Notes under the pieces: generated by a model
Database searches by the model: none
Told to the model about the DNA's origin: nothing
The model's input: the letters and a program-made list of their open reading frames with translations, nothing else
Made by a program: the position numbers and the translations under genes
Source of the DNA: RGIG426 sp045600765
GTDB lineage: Bacteria > Bacillota > Clostridia > Oscillospirales > Acutalibacteraceae
Direction of reading: 5' to 3'
Assembly (NCBI GenBank): GCA_045600765.1
Contig: JAZRYM010000053.1
Location: 1 to 46,518 of the forward strand
Length of the DNA: 46,518 nucleotides
In this document: piece after piece, positions 24,243-33,002 of the stretch
Layout of the letters: the number at the start of each line of letters is the position of its first letter
How positions within the stretch are numbered: the first letter of the stretch is position 1

Positions 24243-25658
24243 ATGAAACATCTGTTGAGAATCCTGTGCACCTTGGCGGTACTGTCGCTTATGGTCTGCT
24301 CGTTCGCGGCTTGCGACGGCAAAGACCCCGGTAAATCCGGTGACGGCGGCGACGTGATTGACGGCAAAGGCCAGACAATCACCATCGCCACTCCTCGTGT
24401 CGTCGACCTGACCCCGGGTGTCAGCGACGAGACCGACTTGCTGATTAAACGCATCGGCGAGGTGGAGAAGAAGTACAACATCAAAATCGCCTTTGAGTCC
24501 GAAATCGACCAGAGCGACTACTGGGATGCCATGGTTGCCAAAGCGATGGCGGGCGAAGTGTTCGGCGATATCATGTTGATTTACCCCTACTTCCTCGATG
24601 AGTGGGTTGCCGGTAACATCGTGGCGGACATCGCGCCCATCGCCGAGAAAGTCGGCGTCGACTGGAACGACGGCAGCTGGGACAAACAGGTGCTTGAAAC
24701 CGGTACGTTCGGCAAAAAAATCTATTCGTTCTGCCGTGAGCAGACCGCGCTGACTGCCGGTCTTATCTACAACACCCAGCTTTTGAAGAAAGCCGACCTC
24801 GAAGATCCGAGCGTGTGGGTGGAAAAAGACCAGTGGAACTTCGACAAACTCGAAGAGTATGCGAAGAAAATGACCATCACCGATGCGGACGGCAACATCA
24901 AACAATACGGTCTGTCCACCACTACTTGCGAATTGTTCATGGGTTGCTACATTCTCGCCAACGGCGCGACCGCGGTCGAGTATGACGAAAAAGGCTATCC
25001 GAAACTGACGCTGGACAGCGCCAAATCGCTGGAAGCGCTCAACACTTTCAACACCATGCTCAACACCGACCACACGGTGGAATGCCTCTCCTGCCTGAGC
25101 AACTGGGAAGAAGCCGCCAAAGCGTTCTGCAACGGCGAAGTCGGTATGCTCGTGTGCGAAGAGTGGGTCATTGAATACATCCGCGACGTGATGAACGAGG
25201 CGGGCAACGGCGAAGATTATGCGCTGACCTACTTCCCGAAAGGCCCGAACGGCAAAGAGTACGTGGATGCGTCCTTCGGTGGTATGACCGAGTACTTCAT
25301 CTACAACAGCGGCGACGCTGAGAAAGAAGAACTCGCGTTCCGCGTCTACTGCGATCTGTATGCTCCGAACGAGGATATCAGCAAAGAAGAACAGGTTGCC
25401 ACCACGGCGGAAAGCCTCTTCTCTGATGAAAACTCCGTGGAAGTCTATAAAGACATTATCCTCAACAACAAGTCCGAGTCTTTGAATATGTATAAACTCG
25501 GTTTGAACGTCCGCGAGGACTTCAAAAACGTGTTCCGCGGCATCTGCAACAACGTCGGTACGCCGCAATCCATTATCAACTCCATCAAGACTGAGGTGGA
25601 GACCTATATGGAAGAAAGCACGTACTGGTTGCAAGTGAAAGAACAAAACGGAGACTAA
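24243..25658 (+). CDS. Extracellular solute-binding lipoprotein (family 1)
   Basis: A 471-residue substrate-binding protein of an ABC importer, anchored outside by lipid. Residues 1-24 form a lipoprotein signal with lipobox FAAC and lipid-bearing Cys24. The mature protein has the family 1 layout: an N-terminal TITIATPRVVD strand, a KKYNIKIAFESEID segment and a middle region with GEVGMLVCEEW, as in sugar-binding proteins. The start at 24243 has AAAGGGGA upstream; in-frame codons back to 24099 fall in the untranslated leader. It is followed by a strong hairpin at 25675-25702, which may raise its level relative to the downstream permeases. A sugar ligand is inferred from the family. Confidence 0.9.
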   Translation: MKHLLRILCTLAVLSLMVCSFAACDGKDPGKSGDGGDVIDGKGQTITIATPRVVDLTPGVSDETDLLIKRIGEVEKKYNIKIAFESEIDQSDYWDAMVAKAMAGEVFGDIMLIYPYFLDEWVAGNIVADIAPIAEKVGVDWNDGSWDKQVLETGTFGKKIYSFCREQTALTAGLIYNTQLLKKADLEDPSVWVEKDQWNFDKLEEYAKKMTITDADGNIKQYGLSTTTCELFMGCYILANGATAVEYDEKGYPKLTLDSAKSLEALNTFNTMLNTDHTVECLSCLSNWEEAAKAFCNGEVGMLVCEEWVIEYIRDVMNEAGNGEDYALTYFPKGPNGKEYVDASFGGMTEYFIYNSGDAEKEELAFRVYCDLYAPNEDISKEEQVATTAESLFSDENSVEVYKDIILNNKSESLNMYKLGLNVREDFKNVFRGICNNVGTPQSIINSIKTEVETYMEESTYWLQVKEQNGD

Positions 25659-25674
25659 TTAAGACTTTACCCGT

Positions 25675-25702
25675 TTCCACCGCGCATTTTTGCGCGGTGG
25701 AA
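25675..25702 (+). other. Intercistronic hairpin
   Basis: A 12-bp perfect stem, TTCCACCGCGCA with its complement, around a TTTT loop. No T-run follows, so full termination is unlikely. Its place directly after a binding-protein gene fits a 3' mRNA-stabilising or partial-termination element. Confidence 0.6.
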
Positions 25703-25745
25703 TTCGGTGTTTGTTTTGCAAAACCACAGATAGGAGGAAATCAGT

Positions 25746-28700
25746 TTGCGAAGCCTGACTAAAAAAACGGCTTGTGTGTTGCTGGCGCTGTCGATGCTGT
25801 TGACCGTTGCTTGCCCGGCACTCGCGGAGGAAGATGCGTCACCGATGATGACGGCGACCGCTCCGGTGAGTTTCAATGCGGGTGCGGCGACAACCGCGAC
25901 AAAGACCGCAACCGCTTCGGCAGGAACGGCGGGAGAGGTGGATTCGTCCACCATTGCGCTGATGGAGGCGCCGTCCTACAAAGAGTTCCTGAATTCCGAG
26001 GGAGCCGAAACCGAGAATGAGGCGATGGGCCTCGGCAACTCTGCCGGAAAAGACGTGACGGTGCCGTTGTCTTCCGTGACGGGAAAATGCACGAAAGACG
26101 CGAACGGTGACGTGGCGATTGAGGAAGAAGGGTACGCGGTTATCGCGCTCCCGTCCATTCCCGCCGGTCTCTACCAAATCAAATTGGAATACGACGTGGA
26201 TGACACGCGTACCCGCGACGTGGAGTGCGCGCTCTTGCTGGACAATGCGCTTCCCTATGAGGAAACCCGCGATTTGACCCTTTCGCGTATGTGGCGCAAT
26301 GACGGCGACATCCAACAGGACGCCAACAACAACGACGTCAAACCGTCGCAGGTAACCGTTCCGTTTGAAGAGCGCGGCTATCTCACGAAAACGCTCAAAG
26401 ACTCCGCCGGATATTATTCGGAGGGGCTGCTGTTCAACTTTGACGGTGTCAAAGAACTGACGTTTGTCAGCCTGCGTGAGAGTGTGAAAATCCACTCGAT
26501 TACGCTCGTTTGCCCGAAACCGCTGATTTCCTACGCGGAATATGCGAAAGCGCATCCGGATAACGGCAATAATGCGGCGAAAACGCTGCCGGTCATTCAG
26601 GGTGAGGCGTGCGACTACAAGAGCGACGCTACCTTGACCCCGCAGGAAGACCGCAGCTCGCCGATGACGGCCCCGCGTGAGGGCAGCAAAATTCGCCTGA
26701 ACTACATCGGCGGCAACAACTGGTCGACCGCCGGACAGGAAATTGTCTGGTCGTTTACGCCGGAAGAAACCGGGTTGTATGAATTGCGGATGCGTTGCCG
26801 CCAGATTTATTCGAGCGACTTGTACTCTGCCCGTACACTCCGCATCAACGGGGAAATCCCGTTTGCCGAAGCGGCGGACATCCACTTTACCCACAACAAC
26901 GGATGGATTATCTACACCGTGTCGGTGGGCGAGGAAGCTTGCAAGTTCTACTTCGAAGCGGGTCAAAAATACGAGCTCTCCATGTCGGTGACGCTCGGTG
27001 ACTTCGGCCCGACACTTGAACGCCTCGAAAACAGCGTGGCGGCGCTCAACGATATCTACCGCGAACTCATCATGGTGATGAGCTCCACACCGGATACCGA
27101 CCGTGACTACGAACTTGAAAAACTCATCCCGGACGTGCTTGAAGGGATGAAAGTGCAAGCCAAAGAGTTGAATGAGATTGCCGATTCCGTTAAGGCGATT
27201 TCCGGTTCGTCCGGTAGTTCTCTTTCGGCGATTACCAAAACCGCCATCCAGCTCGACAGCTTCTACGAGGAGCCGAACACCATCGCTTCTCAGCTGAAAT
27301 ACTACAAAGATAACATCGCATCGCTTAGTGAAGTGATGACCGCCGCGCAAGCGCGCCCGCTCGACGTGGACTACATCTCCATTGCGAGCCCGTCAGACGC
27401 CAAACCGAAAGCGGACGGTACTTTCTTCCAGAAAATCTGGTACCAAGCGCAGTTGTTCGTGGCTTCCTTTGTGGAGGATTACAACAGCCTTGCCGGTACC
27501 GGCGGCGAATCGTCGGTGACATTGACGGTGTGGACGACCCTCGGTCGTGACCAGGCGTCGATTATCAACGAATTGGTTCGCTCCCGCTACACCCCGAACA
27601 CCAAAGAAACCACCGGTACGCAAATCGGCGTCGATTTGCAGGTGGTTCCGGTGGACGCGCTGATGCCGTCCGTTGCCGCAGGCAACGGCCCGGACGTTTT
27701 GCTCAACGCCACCGCAAAATTGCCGGTGGAATATGCGATGCGCGGTGCTTCTGCTAACTTGCGCGAGATTGTCCCCGAAGACGAGTTGCAGGAAGTGCTC
27801 GAACGCTTTACCGACTATGAGCAGGCGATTGTGCCGTTCACCTTTAACGACGGTAACGGTGACGGGCTCTATGCATTGCCTGACCAGTATCTCTACACGG
27901 TGCTGTTCTACCGCACCGACGTGCTTCAAGAACTCGGCATTACGCCGCCCACCATCGAAAATCCGTGGTCGTGGGAAGATCTCATCGACATTCTGCCGAC
28001 CTTGCAGAGCAATAATATGTCGGTGCTGATGGAGACCGGTGACAAGACCGGTGCCGACGTGGAGCAGTACGGTATCAACACCTACATCATCTTCTTGTAT
28101 CAGTACGGCGGTAAGTTCTACACCGATGACCGCACCGCATCCGCTATCAACAGCGAAAACGCGGTGGAAGCGTTTGAGTATTGGACGAACTTCTACACGA
28201 GTTACGGTTTGCCCACCAACTTCGACTTGCTCTCCCGTTTCCGTACGGGTGAGTCCCCGATTTTGCTCAGCGACTTCTCCTTCTACAACAACTTGGCGGT
28301 CTCCGCACCCGAACTGAAAGGGTTGTGGCAGATGGCGCTCGTGCCCGGCACGATACAGAAGGACGGCACGATGAACAAGACCACGAAGGGCGGCGGTACC
28401 GCGGTCATCCTGATGGATGCGGCGGAGAATAAAGACGCCGGTTGGGACTTTATGAAGTGGTGGACGTCGACCGAAACCCAGTCCACTTACGCTCAGAACC
28501 TCGAATCTTTGCTCGGTACGGCGGCACGTTATGCGACCGCGAACAAAGAGGCGTTTAACTCGCTTGCTTGGTCGAAGACCGAACTTGAAGTGCTGAACGA
28601 GGAATCCCAGTACGCGGCGACCATTCCGGAAACGCCCGGTAGTTACTATATGCCGCGTCACATTAACAACGCATTCCGTGCGGTGTGCATCAAAGAAAAC

Positions 28701-28796
28701 AAAGAGGATGCCCGCGAGGCCATTCTCAAATATGCACAGATTATCACGGATGAAATTTACGATAAACGAACCGAATTCGGTTTGCCGACGGAATGA
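25746..28796 (+). CDS. Large secreted protein: jelly-roll modules fused to a solute-binding domain
   Basis: A 1016-residue secreted protein. Residues 1-27 form a signal peptide without a lipobox. Residues about 100-250 and 310-425 read as two beta-sandwich (CBM-like) modules with repeated W, Y and F strands. Residues about 426-580 are long helices, probably a spacer. Residues about 588-1016 are a full family 1 solute-binding domain (VTLTVWTTLGRDQ, AAGNGPDVLLNATAKLP, WSWEDLIDILPTLQ). TTG is the start, with AGGAGG upstream. It is followed by a permease pair 14 bp away. Function as a combined polysaccharide-capturing and importer-feeding protein is inference. Confidence 0.8.
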   Translation: MRSLTKKTACVLLALSMLLTVACPALAEEDASPMMTATAPVSFNAGAATTATKTATASAGTAGEVDSSTIALMEAPSYKEFLNSEGAETENEAMGLGNSAGKDVTVPLSSVTGKCTKDANGDVAIEEEGYAVIALPSIPAGLYQIKLEYDVDDTRTRDVECALLLDNALPYEETRDLTLSRMWRNDGDIQQDANNNDVKPSQVTVPFEERGYLTKTLKDSAGYYSEGLLFNFDGVKELTFVSLRESVKIHSITLVCPKPLISYAEYAKAHPDNGNNAAKTLPVIQGEACDYKSDATLTPQEDRSSPMTAPREGSKIRLNYIGGNNWSTAGQEIVWSFTPEETGLYELRMRCRQIYSSDLYSARTLRINGEIPFAEAADIHFTHNNGWIIYTVSVGEEACKFYFEAGQKYELSMSVTLGDFGPTLERLENSVAALNDIYRELIMVMSSTPDTDRDYELEKLIPDVLEGMKVQAKELNEIADSVKAISGSSGSSLSAITKTAIQLDSFYEEPNTIASQLKYYKDNIASLSEVMTAAQARPLDVDYISIASPSDAKPKADGTFFQKIWYQAQLFVASFVEDYNSLAGTGGESSVTLTVWTTLGRDQASIINELVRSRYTPNTKETTGTQIGVDLQVVPVDALMPSVAAGNGPDVLLNATAKLPVEYAMRGASANLREIVPEDELQEVLERFTDYEQAIVPFTFNDGNGDGLYALPDQYLYTVLFYRTDVLQELGITPPTIENPWSWEDLIDILPTLQSNNMSVLMETGDKTGADVEQYGINTYIIFLYQYGGKFYTDDRTASAINSENAVEAFEYWTNFYTSYGLPTNFDLLSRFRTGESPILLSDFSFYNNLAVSAPELKGLWQMALVPGTIQKDGTMNKTTKGGGTAVILMDAAENKDAGWDFMKWWTSTETQSTYAQNLESLLGTAARYATANKEAFNSLAWSKTELEVLNEESQYAATIPETPGSYYMPRHINNAFRAVCIKENKEDAREAILKYAQIITDEIYDKRTEFGLPTE

Positions 28797-28809
28797 GGGA
28801 TGAAACGAT

Positions 28810-29727
28810 ATGAAGAATGAAAAATCGCCGTTGCTGAGTGATTGGCGACAGACCTGGAAACGGGACCGTGTCGCATACGGCTTTTTGATTCCGTATGCGG
28901 TGTTCTTCCTGGTTTTCACCGTCTTGCCCGTCGTCATCTCGATTATCTACGGCTTTACTTACTACAACATCTTCCAGCCGACCAAATGGATTTGGTTTGA
29001 CAACTACGTTCGCCTTATGACCCGCGACAGCGTGTTCCCGATTGCGTTGCAGAACACCCTGAAATTCGCTATCATCTGCGGACCGGGCGGATATATCCTC
29101 TCCTACTTGGTGGCTTGGATGATTAACGAGGTCTCTTCGAAAATCCGAATGATCTTCGTTCTTATCTGCTACTCGCCGACGATTGCCGGTTCCATCTACG
29201 TCGTGTTCAGCGTCCTGTTCTCCGGTGACGCTTACGGTTACATCAACAGCGCGCTGATGGAATACGGTATCATCGAAAAACCGATTGAGTGGCTGACCGA
29301 CCCGAACTACATCGCGACCGTTATCATCATCTGCGTGCTGTGGGGTTCCATGGGCGCCGGCTTCCTTTCCTTCGTTGCCGGTTTCCGCACCATCGACACC
29401 CAGTTTTACGAAGCCGCCGCCATTGACGGCCTCAAAAACCGTTGGCAGGAACTGTGGTACGTCACCCTGCCGATGATGAAACCGCAGTTGTTGTTCGGTG
29501 CGACAATGAGCATTACCAGCGCGTTCTCTATCCACCAGCAGACGATTGCCCTTGCGGGTTATCCGTCTACGGAGGACGCGGTTACCACCATCGTCAACTT
29601 GATGGTGGACTATGGTTATCAACGTTTTGACTTGGGCTATGCTTCGGCAATGGCGACCGTGCTCTTCTTAATGATGCTCGTGTCGCGCTGGCTCATCAAT
29701 AAACTGATTGCGAGGACCGGCACATGA
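28810..29727 (+). CDS. Carbohydrate ABC transporter permease (UgpA/MalF type)
   Basis: A 305-residue inner-membrane permease with about six hydrophobic segments, the first at residues 23-50 (FLIPYAVFFLVFTVLPVVISIIYG). The EAA loop that docks the ATPase is EAAAIDGLKNRWQELWYVTLP at about residues 200-220. It pairs with the next gene, whose ATG overlaps its stop as ATGA. No ATP-binding protein is encoded here. The order binding protein, first permease, second permease is the CUT1 pattern for oligosaccharides. Confidence 0.93.
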   Translation: MKNEKSPLLSDWRQTWKRDRVAYGFLIPYAVFFLVFTVLPVVISIIYGFTYYNIFQPTKWIWFDNYVRLMTRDSVFPIALQNTLKFAIICGPGGYILSYLVAWMINEVSSKIRMIFVLICYSPTIAGSIYVVFSVLFSGDAYGYINSALMEYGIIEKPIEWLTDPNYIATVIIICVLWGSMGAGFLSFVAGFRTIDTQFYEAAAIDGLKNRWQELWYVTLPMMKPQLLFGATMSITSAFSIHQQTIALAGYPSTEDAVTTIVNLMVDYGYQRFDLGYASAMATVLFLMMLVSRWLINKLIARTGT

Positions 29728-30692
29728 GTAAGAATAAGAAAAAACTTAACAATCCGATTCTCAACGCGATTGGTCGTTTCTTCAAAACGATCGGCGGCGG
29801 TCTCAAAAAGGTGGGTTTGAAGATTCGCCGGTTCCTGCGGCATCTGTTTGCCGTGAAATCCATGCGCTCGCTGCAAGGCGACATTTTGGCAATTATTTTC
29901 CTCGTGCTGTTCTGCTGCGTTATGGCGGTGCCGATGATTTACGTTATCTGTAACGCCTTTAAGCCGTATGACGAGTTGTTCCTGTATCCGCCTCGTTTCT
30001 TCGTGAACAACCCCACGTTCGATAACTTCCAAAACTTGTCCATTGCGATGAGCAACTCCTACGTGCCGTTCTCCCGTTATTTCTTTAATACATTATTTAT
30101 AACGATTGTCGGCACGGGTTTGCACGTCATCTTTGCTTCGATGGCGGCCTACTCCCTTGAAAAAATCCACTTCAAAGGACAGAATGCGTTCTTCAGCTTG
30201 GTTGTTGTGGCGTTGTTGTTCACTCCGAACGTCACATCCATCCCGAACTTCATCATTATGTCCCGCTTGCACCTCGTGGATACCTACTGGGCGCTCGTCT
30301 TCCCGGCAATCGGTGCTTCGATGGGTCTGTTCCTGATGAAACAGTTTATGTCCAGTATCCATAACGCTATGCTGGAAGCCGCTCGTATCGACGGCGCCGG
30401 CGAGCTGAAAATCTTTTTCACTATCGTGATGCCGAACGTCAAACCGGCGTGGTTGACGCTCATCATCTTCTCGGCAACCGACCTGTGGAACAACACGGGC
30501 GGCGTTCTTATCCGTACCGAGGAAATCAAACCCCTCGCCTTCGCGTTACAACAGATTTCGCAAGGCGGTCTCGCCCGCGCGGGCGTGGCAGGTGCCATCA
30601 GCGTGCTCCTTATGAGCGTGCCGATTATCCTGTTCATCGCGACCCAAAGCCAGGTTCTTGATACCATGGCTTCCTCCGGTATTAAAGAGTAA
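29724..30692 (+). CDS. Carbohydrate ABC transporter permease (MalG type)
   Basis: A 322-residue partner permease. A basic N-terminal stretch of about 50 residues (KNKKKLNN, GGGLKKVGLKIRRFLRHL) precedes the first membrane segment at about 52-73. The EAA loop EAARIDGAGELKIFFTIVMP lies near residues 216-236. It overlaps the upstream permease by 4 bp, so the two form an obligate pair. The next gene starts 38 bp downstream. Confidence 0.93.
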   Translation: MSKNKKKLNNPILNAIGRFFKTIGGGLKKVGLKIRRFLRHLFAVKSMRSLQGDILAIIFLVLFCCVMAVPMIYVICNAFKPYDELFLYPPRFFVNNPTFDNFQNLSIAMSNSYVPFSRYFFNTLFITIVGTGLHVIFASMAAYSLEKIHFKGQNAFFSLVVVALLFTPNVTSIPNFIIMSRLHLVDTYWALVFPAIGASMGLFLMKQFMSSIHNAMLEAARIDGAGELKIFFTIVMPNVKPAWLTLIIFSATDLWNNTGGVLIRTEEIKPLAFALQQISQGGLARAGVAGAISVLLMSVPIILFIATQSQVLDTMASSGIKE

Positions 30693-30730
30693 AGAACTGT
30701 CGTCAAATTCCGCAGAAGGGAGAAACAACT

Positions 30731-32356
30731 ATGAGAAAACACTTACTCTGTCTGGTGCTGACGGTGTGCCTGCTCGTGTGCTCGGGAATTTCGGTGTGTG
30801 CCGAACCCGCCGCGCAGGCCGTTGCCGCGGCGCCGACAGGCGAGGTGGCCTCGTCGGTGGAAATGCCGACGTCGGCGTTCGCCTCGTATACTTACGACTG
30901 TTGGGGCAACACCATTGAGTGCCCGAACCCCTACTCCTTGATTCGCAAGGTGGACGGGGTGGCGCTCGGTGTGGGCGACCTCAAAAAAGTCATTGACGTC
31001 TATGCGAAAGACGGGTTTATCTACCTTACCGCCAACGGCGATACCGAGAAAGATAACGCCCTCATCAAAATGGACGAACAACTGAACCTGGTGTCCGATT
31101 GGCGCGGGTATTACGACGGCGGCAAGTTTGTGCCGTTCGGAAAACCGTGCGGCATCTTCGTCACCGACGAAGGGATGATTTACGTCACGGATACCAGCAC
31201 CTACAACATCTACTGCTTCTCGGTGGAGGGCAAAGGTGCTTCGGCGAAACTCAATTTGGAAAAGACCATCGGCGCGCCGAGCGTGGAGGACAGTTCCATT
31301 ATTGACGAAGAATTCGTGGAACGCTACATTCCCTCGAAACTGGTGGTGGACCGCACCGACCGTATCTACGTCGTGGCAACCAACGTCAACGAAGGTATCG
31401 TGACCTTCAACGACGAGGGCAAGTTTGACGGTTTCCTTGCCGCCGGCAAGGTCACCATCGACCCCTTCACCAAGTTTATGAAGAAATACGTCTACACCGA
31501 AGAGCAGAGAAGACGTATCGAAACCTTCGTCCCGATTAACTACAACAACATTGATTTGGACGCTTCCGGCTTTATCTATTCGACCTTGGCGGCAAGCAAC
31601 GAATCGACGGTGCTTGCCGAAATCAAGGCGAAAAAGGGAACGGAGCAAGGTGCGCTGGTTCGCCGTCTGAATATGATGGGTTCCGACATCCTGAAACGCG
31701 ACGGATATATGCCGCCTATCGGCGATGCCGACGTCGTGGATACGATGCAGAACAAAGATGCCAGCTATCAAGGTCTTTCCCAGATTACCGACGTGTCGTG
31801 CGGCTCCTACGGAACGTACGCGCTGCTCGATAACAACCGCAACCACGTCTTTGTGTATAACTTCGAGGGCTATCTGCTGTATGCGTTCAGCGGCCCGGAC
31901 GTTTCCGCCGGCGGTATGAAAACGCCGATTGCGCTCGCGCAAAGCGGCGAGTACATCTACGCGCTGGACAGCAACAGCCGTTCCATCTTCATGTATAAAC
32001 AAACGGCGTTTGCCCGGTCCGTTATGAAAGCCATTCAGCTCGAAAAAGACGGCCAGTATTCCGCCGCTTCCGACGTGTGGAGCGAAGTGCTTGACTACGA
32101 CGCGACGTATGACCTCGCGTATTTGGGTCTCGGCAAAACCGCTTACTGGAAAGGCGATTTTGAGAAAGCCGCGGAGTTGTTCAAATTGTGTAACAACCAA
32201 ACGTGGTACTCCAAAGCCTGGTCGGAACTGCGTAAAGACGTTCTCGCTAAATGGTTTATGCCCATTGTGATGACCATTCTCGGCATTATCGTTCTGGTGT
32301 TTGCCGTGAAAATCACAAAGAGCGTAAAGGCGAAACGAAAGGGGGCGGAGGATTGA
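30731..32356 (+). CDS. Secreted beta-propeller-like/TPR protein with C-terminal membrane anchor
   Basis: A 541-residue protein. Residues 1-25 form a signal peptide. Residues about 60-420 contain repeated segments such as GFIYLTANGD, GMIYVTDTSTYNIYCF, DRIYVVATN and GTYALLDNNRNHVFVYN, which is the pattern of NHL-type beta-propeller blades. Residues about 430-490 form a TPR-like helical pair (AASDVWSEVLDYDATYDLAYLGLGKTAYWKGDFEKAAELF). A single membrane segment lies at 508-527 and the tail is basic. It is placed between the first permease pair and a YIP1 gene, and overlaps that gene by 1 bp. A role in assembling or gating the importer is only suggested by context. Confidence 0.75.
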   Translation: MRKHLLCLVLTVCLLVCSGISVCAEPAAQAVAAAPTGEVASSVEMPTSAFASYTYDCWGNTIECPNPYSLIRKVDGVALGVGDLKKVIDVYAKDGFIYLTANGDTEKDNALIKMDEQLNLVSDWRGYYDGGKFVPFGKPCGIFVTDEGMIYVTDTSTYNIYCFSVEGKGASAKLNLEKTIGAPSVEDSSIIDEEFVERYIPSKLVVDRTDRIYVVATNVNEGIVTFNDEGKFDGFLAAGKVTIDPFTKFMKKYVYTEEQRRRIETFVPINYNNIDLDASGFIYSTLAASNESTVLAEIKAKKGTEQGALVRRLNMMGSDILKRDGYMPPIGDADVVDTMQNKDASYQGLSQITDVSCGSYGTYALLDNNRNHVFVYNFEGYLLYAFSGPDVSAGGMKTPIALAQSGEYIYALDSNSRSIFMYKQTAFARSVMKAIQLEKDGQYSAASDVWSEVLDYDATYDLAYLGLGKTAYWKGDFEKAAELFKLCNNQTWYSKAWSELRKDVLAKWFMPIVMTILGIIVLVFAVKITKSVKAKRKGAED

Positions 32357-32997
32357 TGAAAAACTGGAAAAACAATAAGACGCTGAAAGGTCTTAAATAT
32401 TCCGGCAACATCATCTCCCACCCGATTCAAGGCGTGTATGAAATGCGTTTTGAGGGGCAGGGAGACCTCGGGGCGTGCATTATTCTTATGTGCCTCTTCG
32501 TTCTCTCGGTCATTTGCAAGCAGGTATATACCGGCTTCATATTCAACGGCGTGAACGAGCGGACGTACAGCGTGGTGCGCGAAATCGCCAACGTGCTGTT
32601 CCCGTTCTTCCTGTGGTGTATCGCCAACTGGTCGGTCACCGCGTTGGTGGACGGCGAGGGTCGCTTCCGCGACATCTATATGTCGCTGTGTTACGCGACG
32701 GTACCGTGCATCGTGACCAACTTCCTCTATATTCCGGCGAGCTATTGGTTTACTGCCGAAGAGTCCGGCTTCCTCGGTATCATCAGCGGTATCGGAACGG
32801 TCTTCTTCCTGATTTATGCGTTCGTCGGCAACTTGACGGTGCACCAGTTCACGTTGACGAAAGCGCTGTTTACGGTGCTTCTCACGTTGTTTGGTATGGT
32901 GTTTATTATGTTCTTGATGGTACTGTTCGCGAGTATGTTTGACTCGCTGTACAGTTACATCGCGGGCGTGATTACGGAAATTCAGTTAAGGGTGTGA
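32356..32997 (+). CDS. YIP1 family membrane protein
   Basis: A 213-residue multi-pass membrane protein with the YIP1 fold: an N-terminal cytoplasmic segment ending in HPIQGVYEMRFEGQGDL, about five membrane segments from residue 41, and the LWCIANWSVTALVDGEGRFRDIYMSL loop that is typical of YIP1 proteins beside bacterial sugar-uptake loci. The ATG shares one base with the previous stop codon (TGATG), so translation is coupled. An upstream in-frame start at 32251 lies in the previous gene. Its function in bacteria is not known. Confidence 0.78.
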   Translation: MKNWKNNKTLKGLKYSGNIISHPIQGVYEMRFEGQGDLGACIILMCLFVLSVICKQVYTGFIFNGVNERTYSVVREIANVLFPFFLWCIANWSVTALVDGEGRFRDIYMSLCYATVPCIVTNFLYIPASYWFTAEESGFLGIISGIGTVFFLIYAFVGNLTVHQFTLTKALFTVLLTLFGMVFIMFLMVLFASMFDSLYSYIAGVITEIQLRV

Positions 32998-33002
32998 GCA
33001 AG

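Noticed and set aside
24210..25646. Long minus-strand frame opposite the first solute-binding protein (and a similar one at 33729-35627)
   Set aside because: The plus-strand genes have signal peptides, lipoboxes and family motifs. The reverse frames are His/Arg/Val-rich, as expected for antisense shadows of GC-rich codons.
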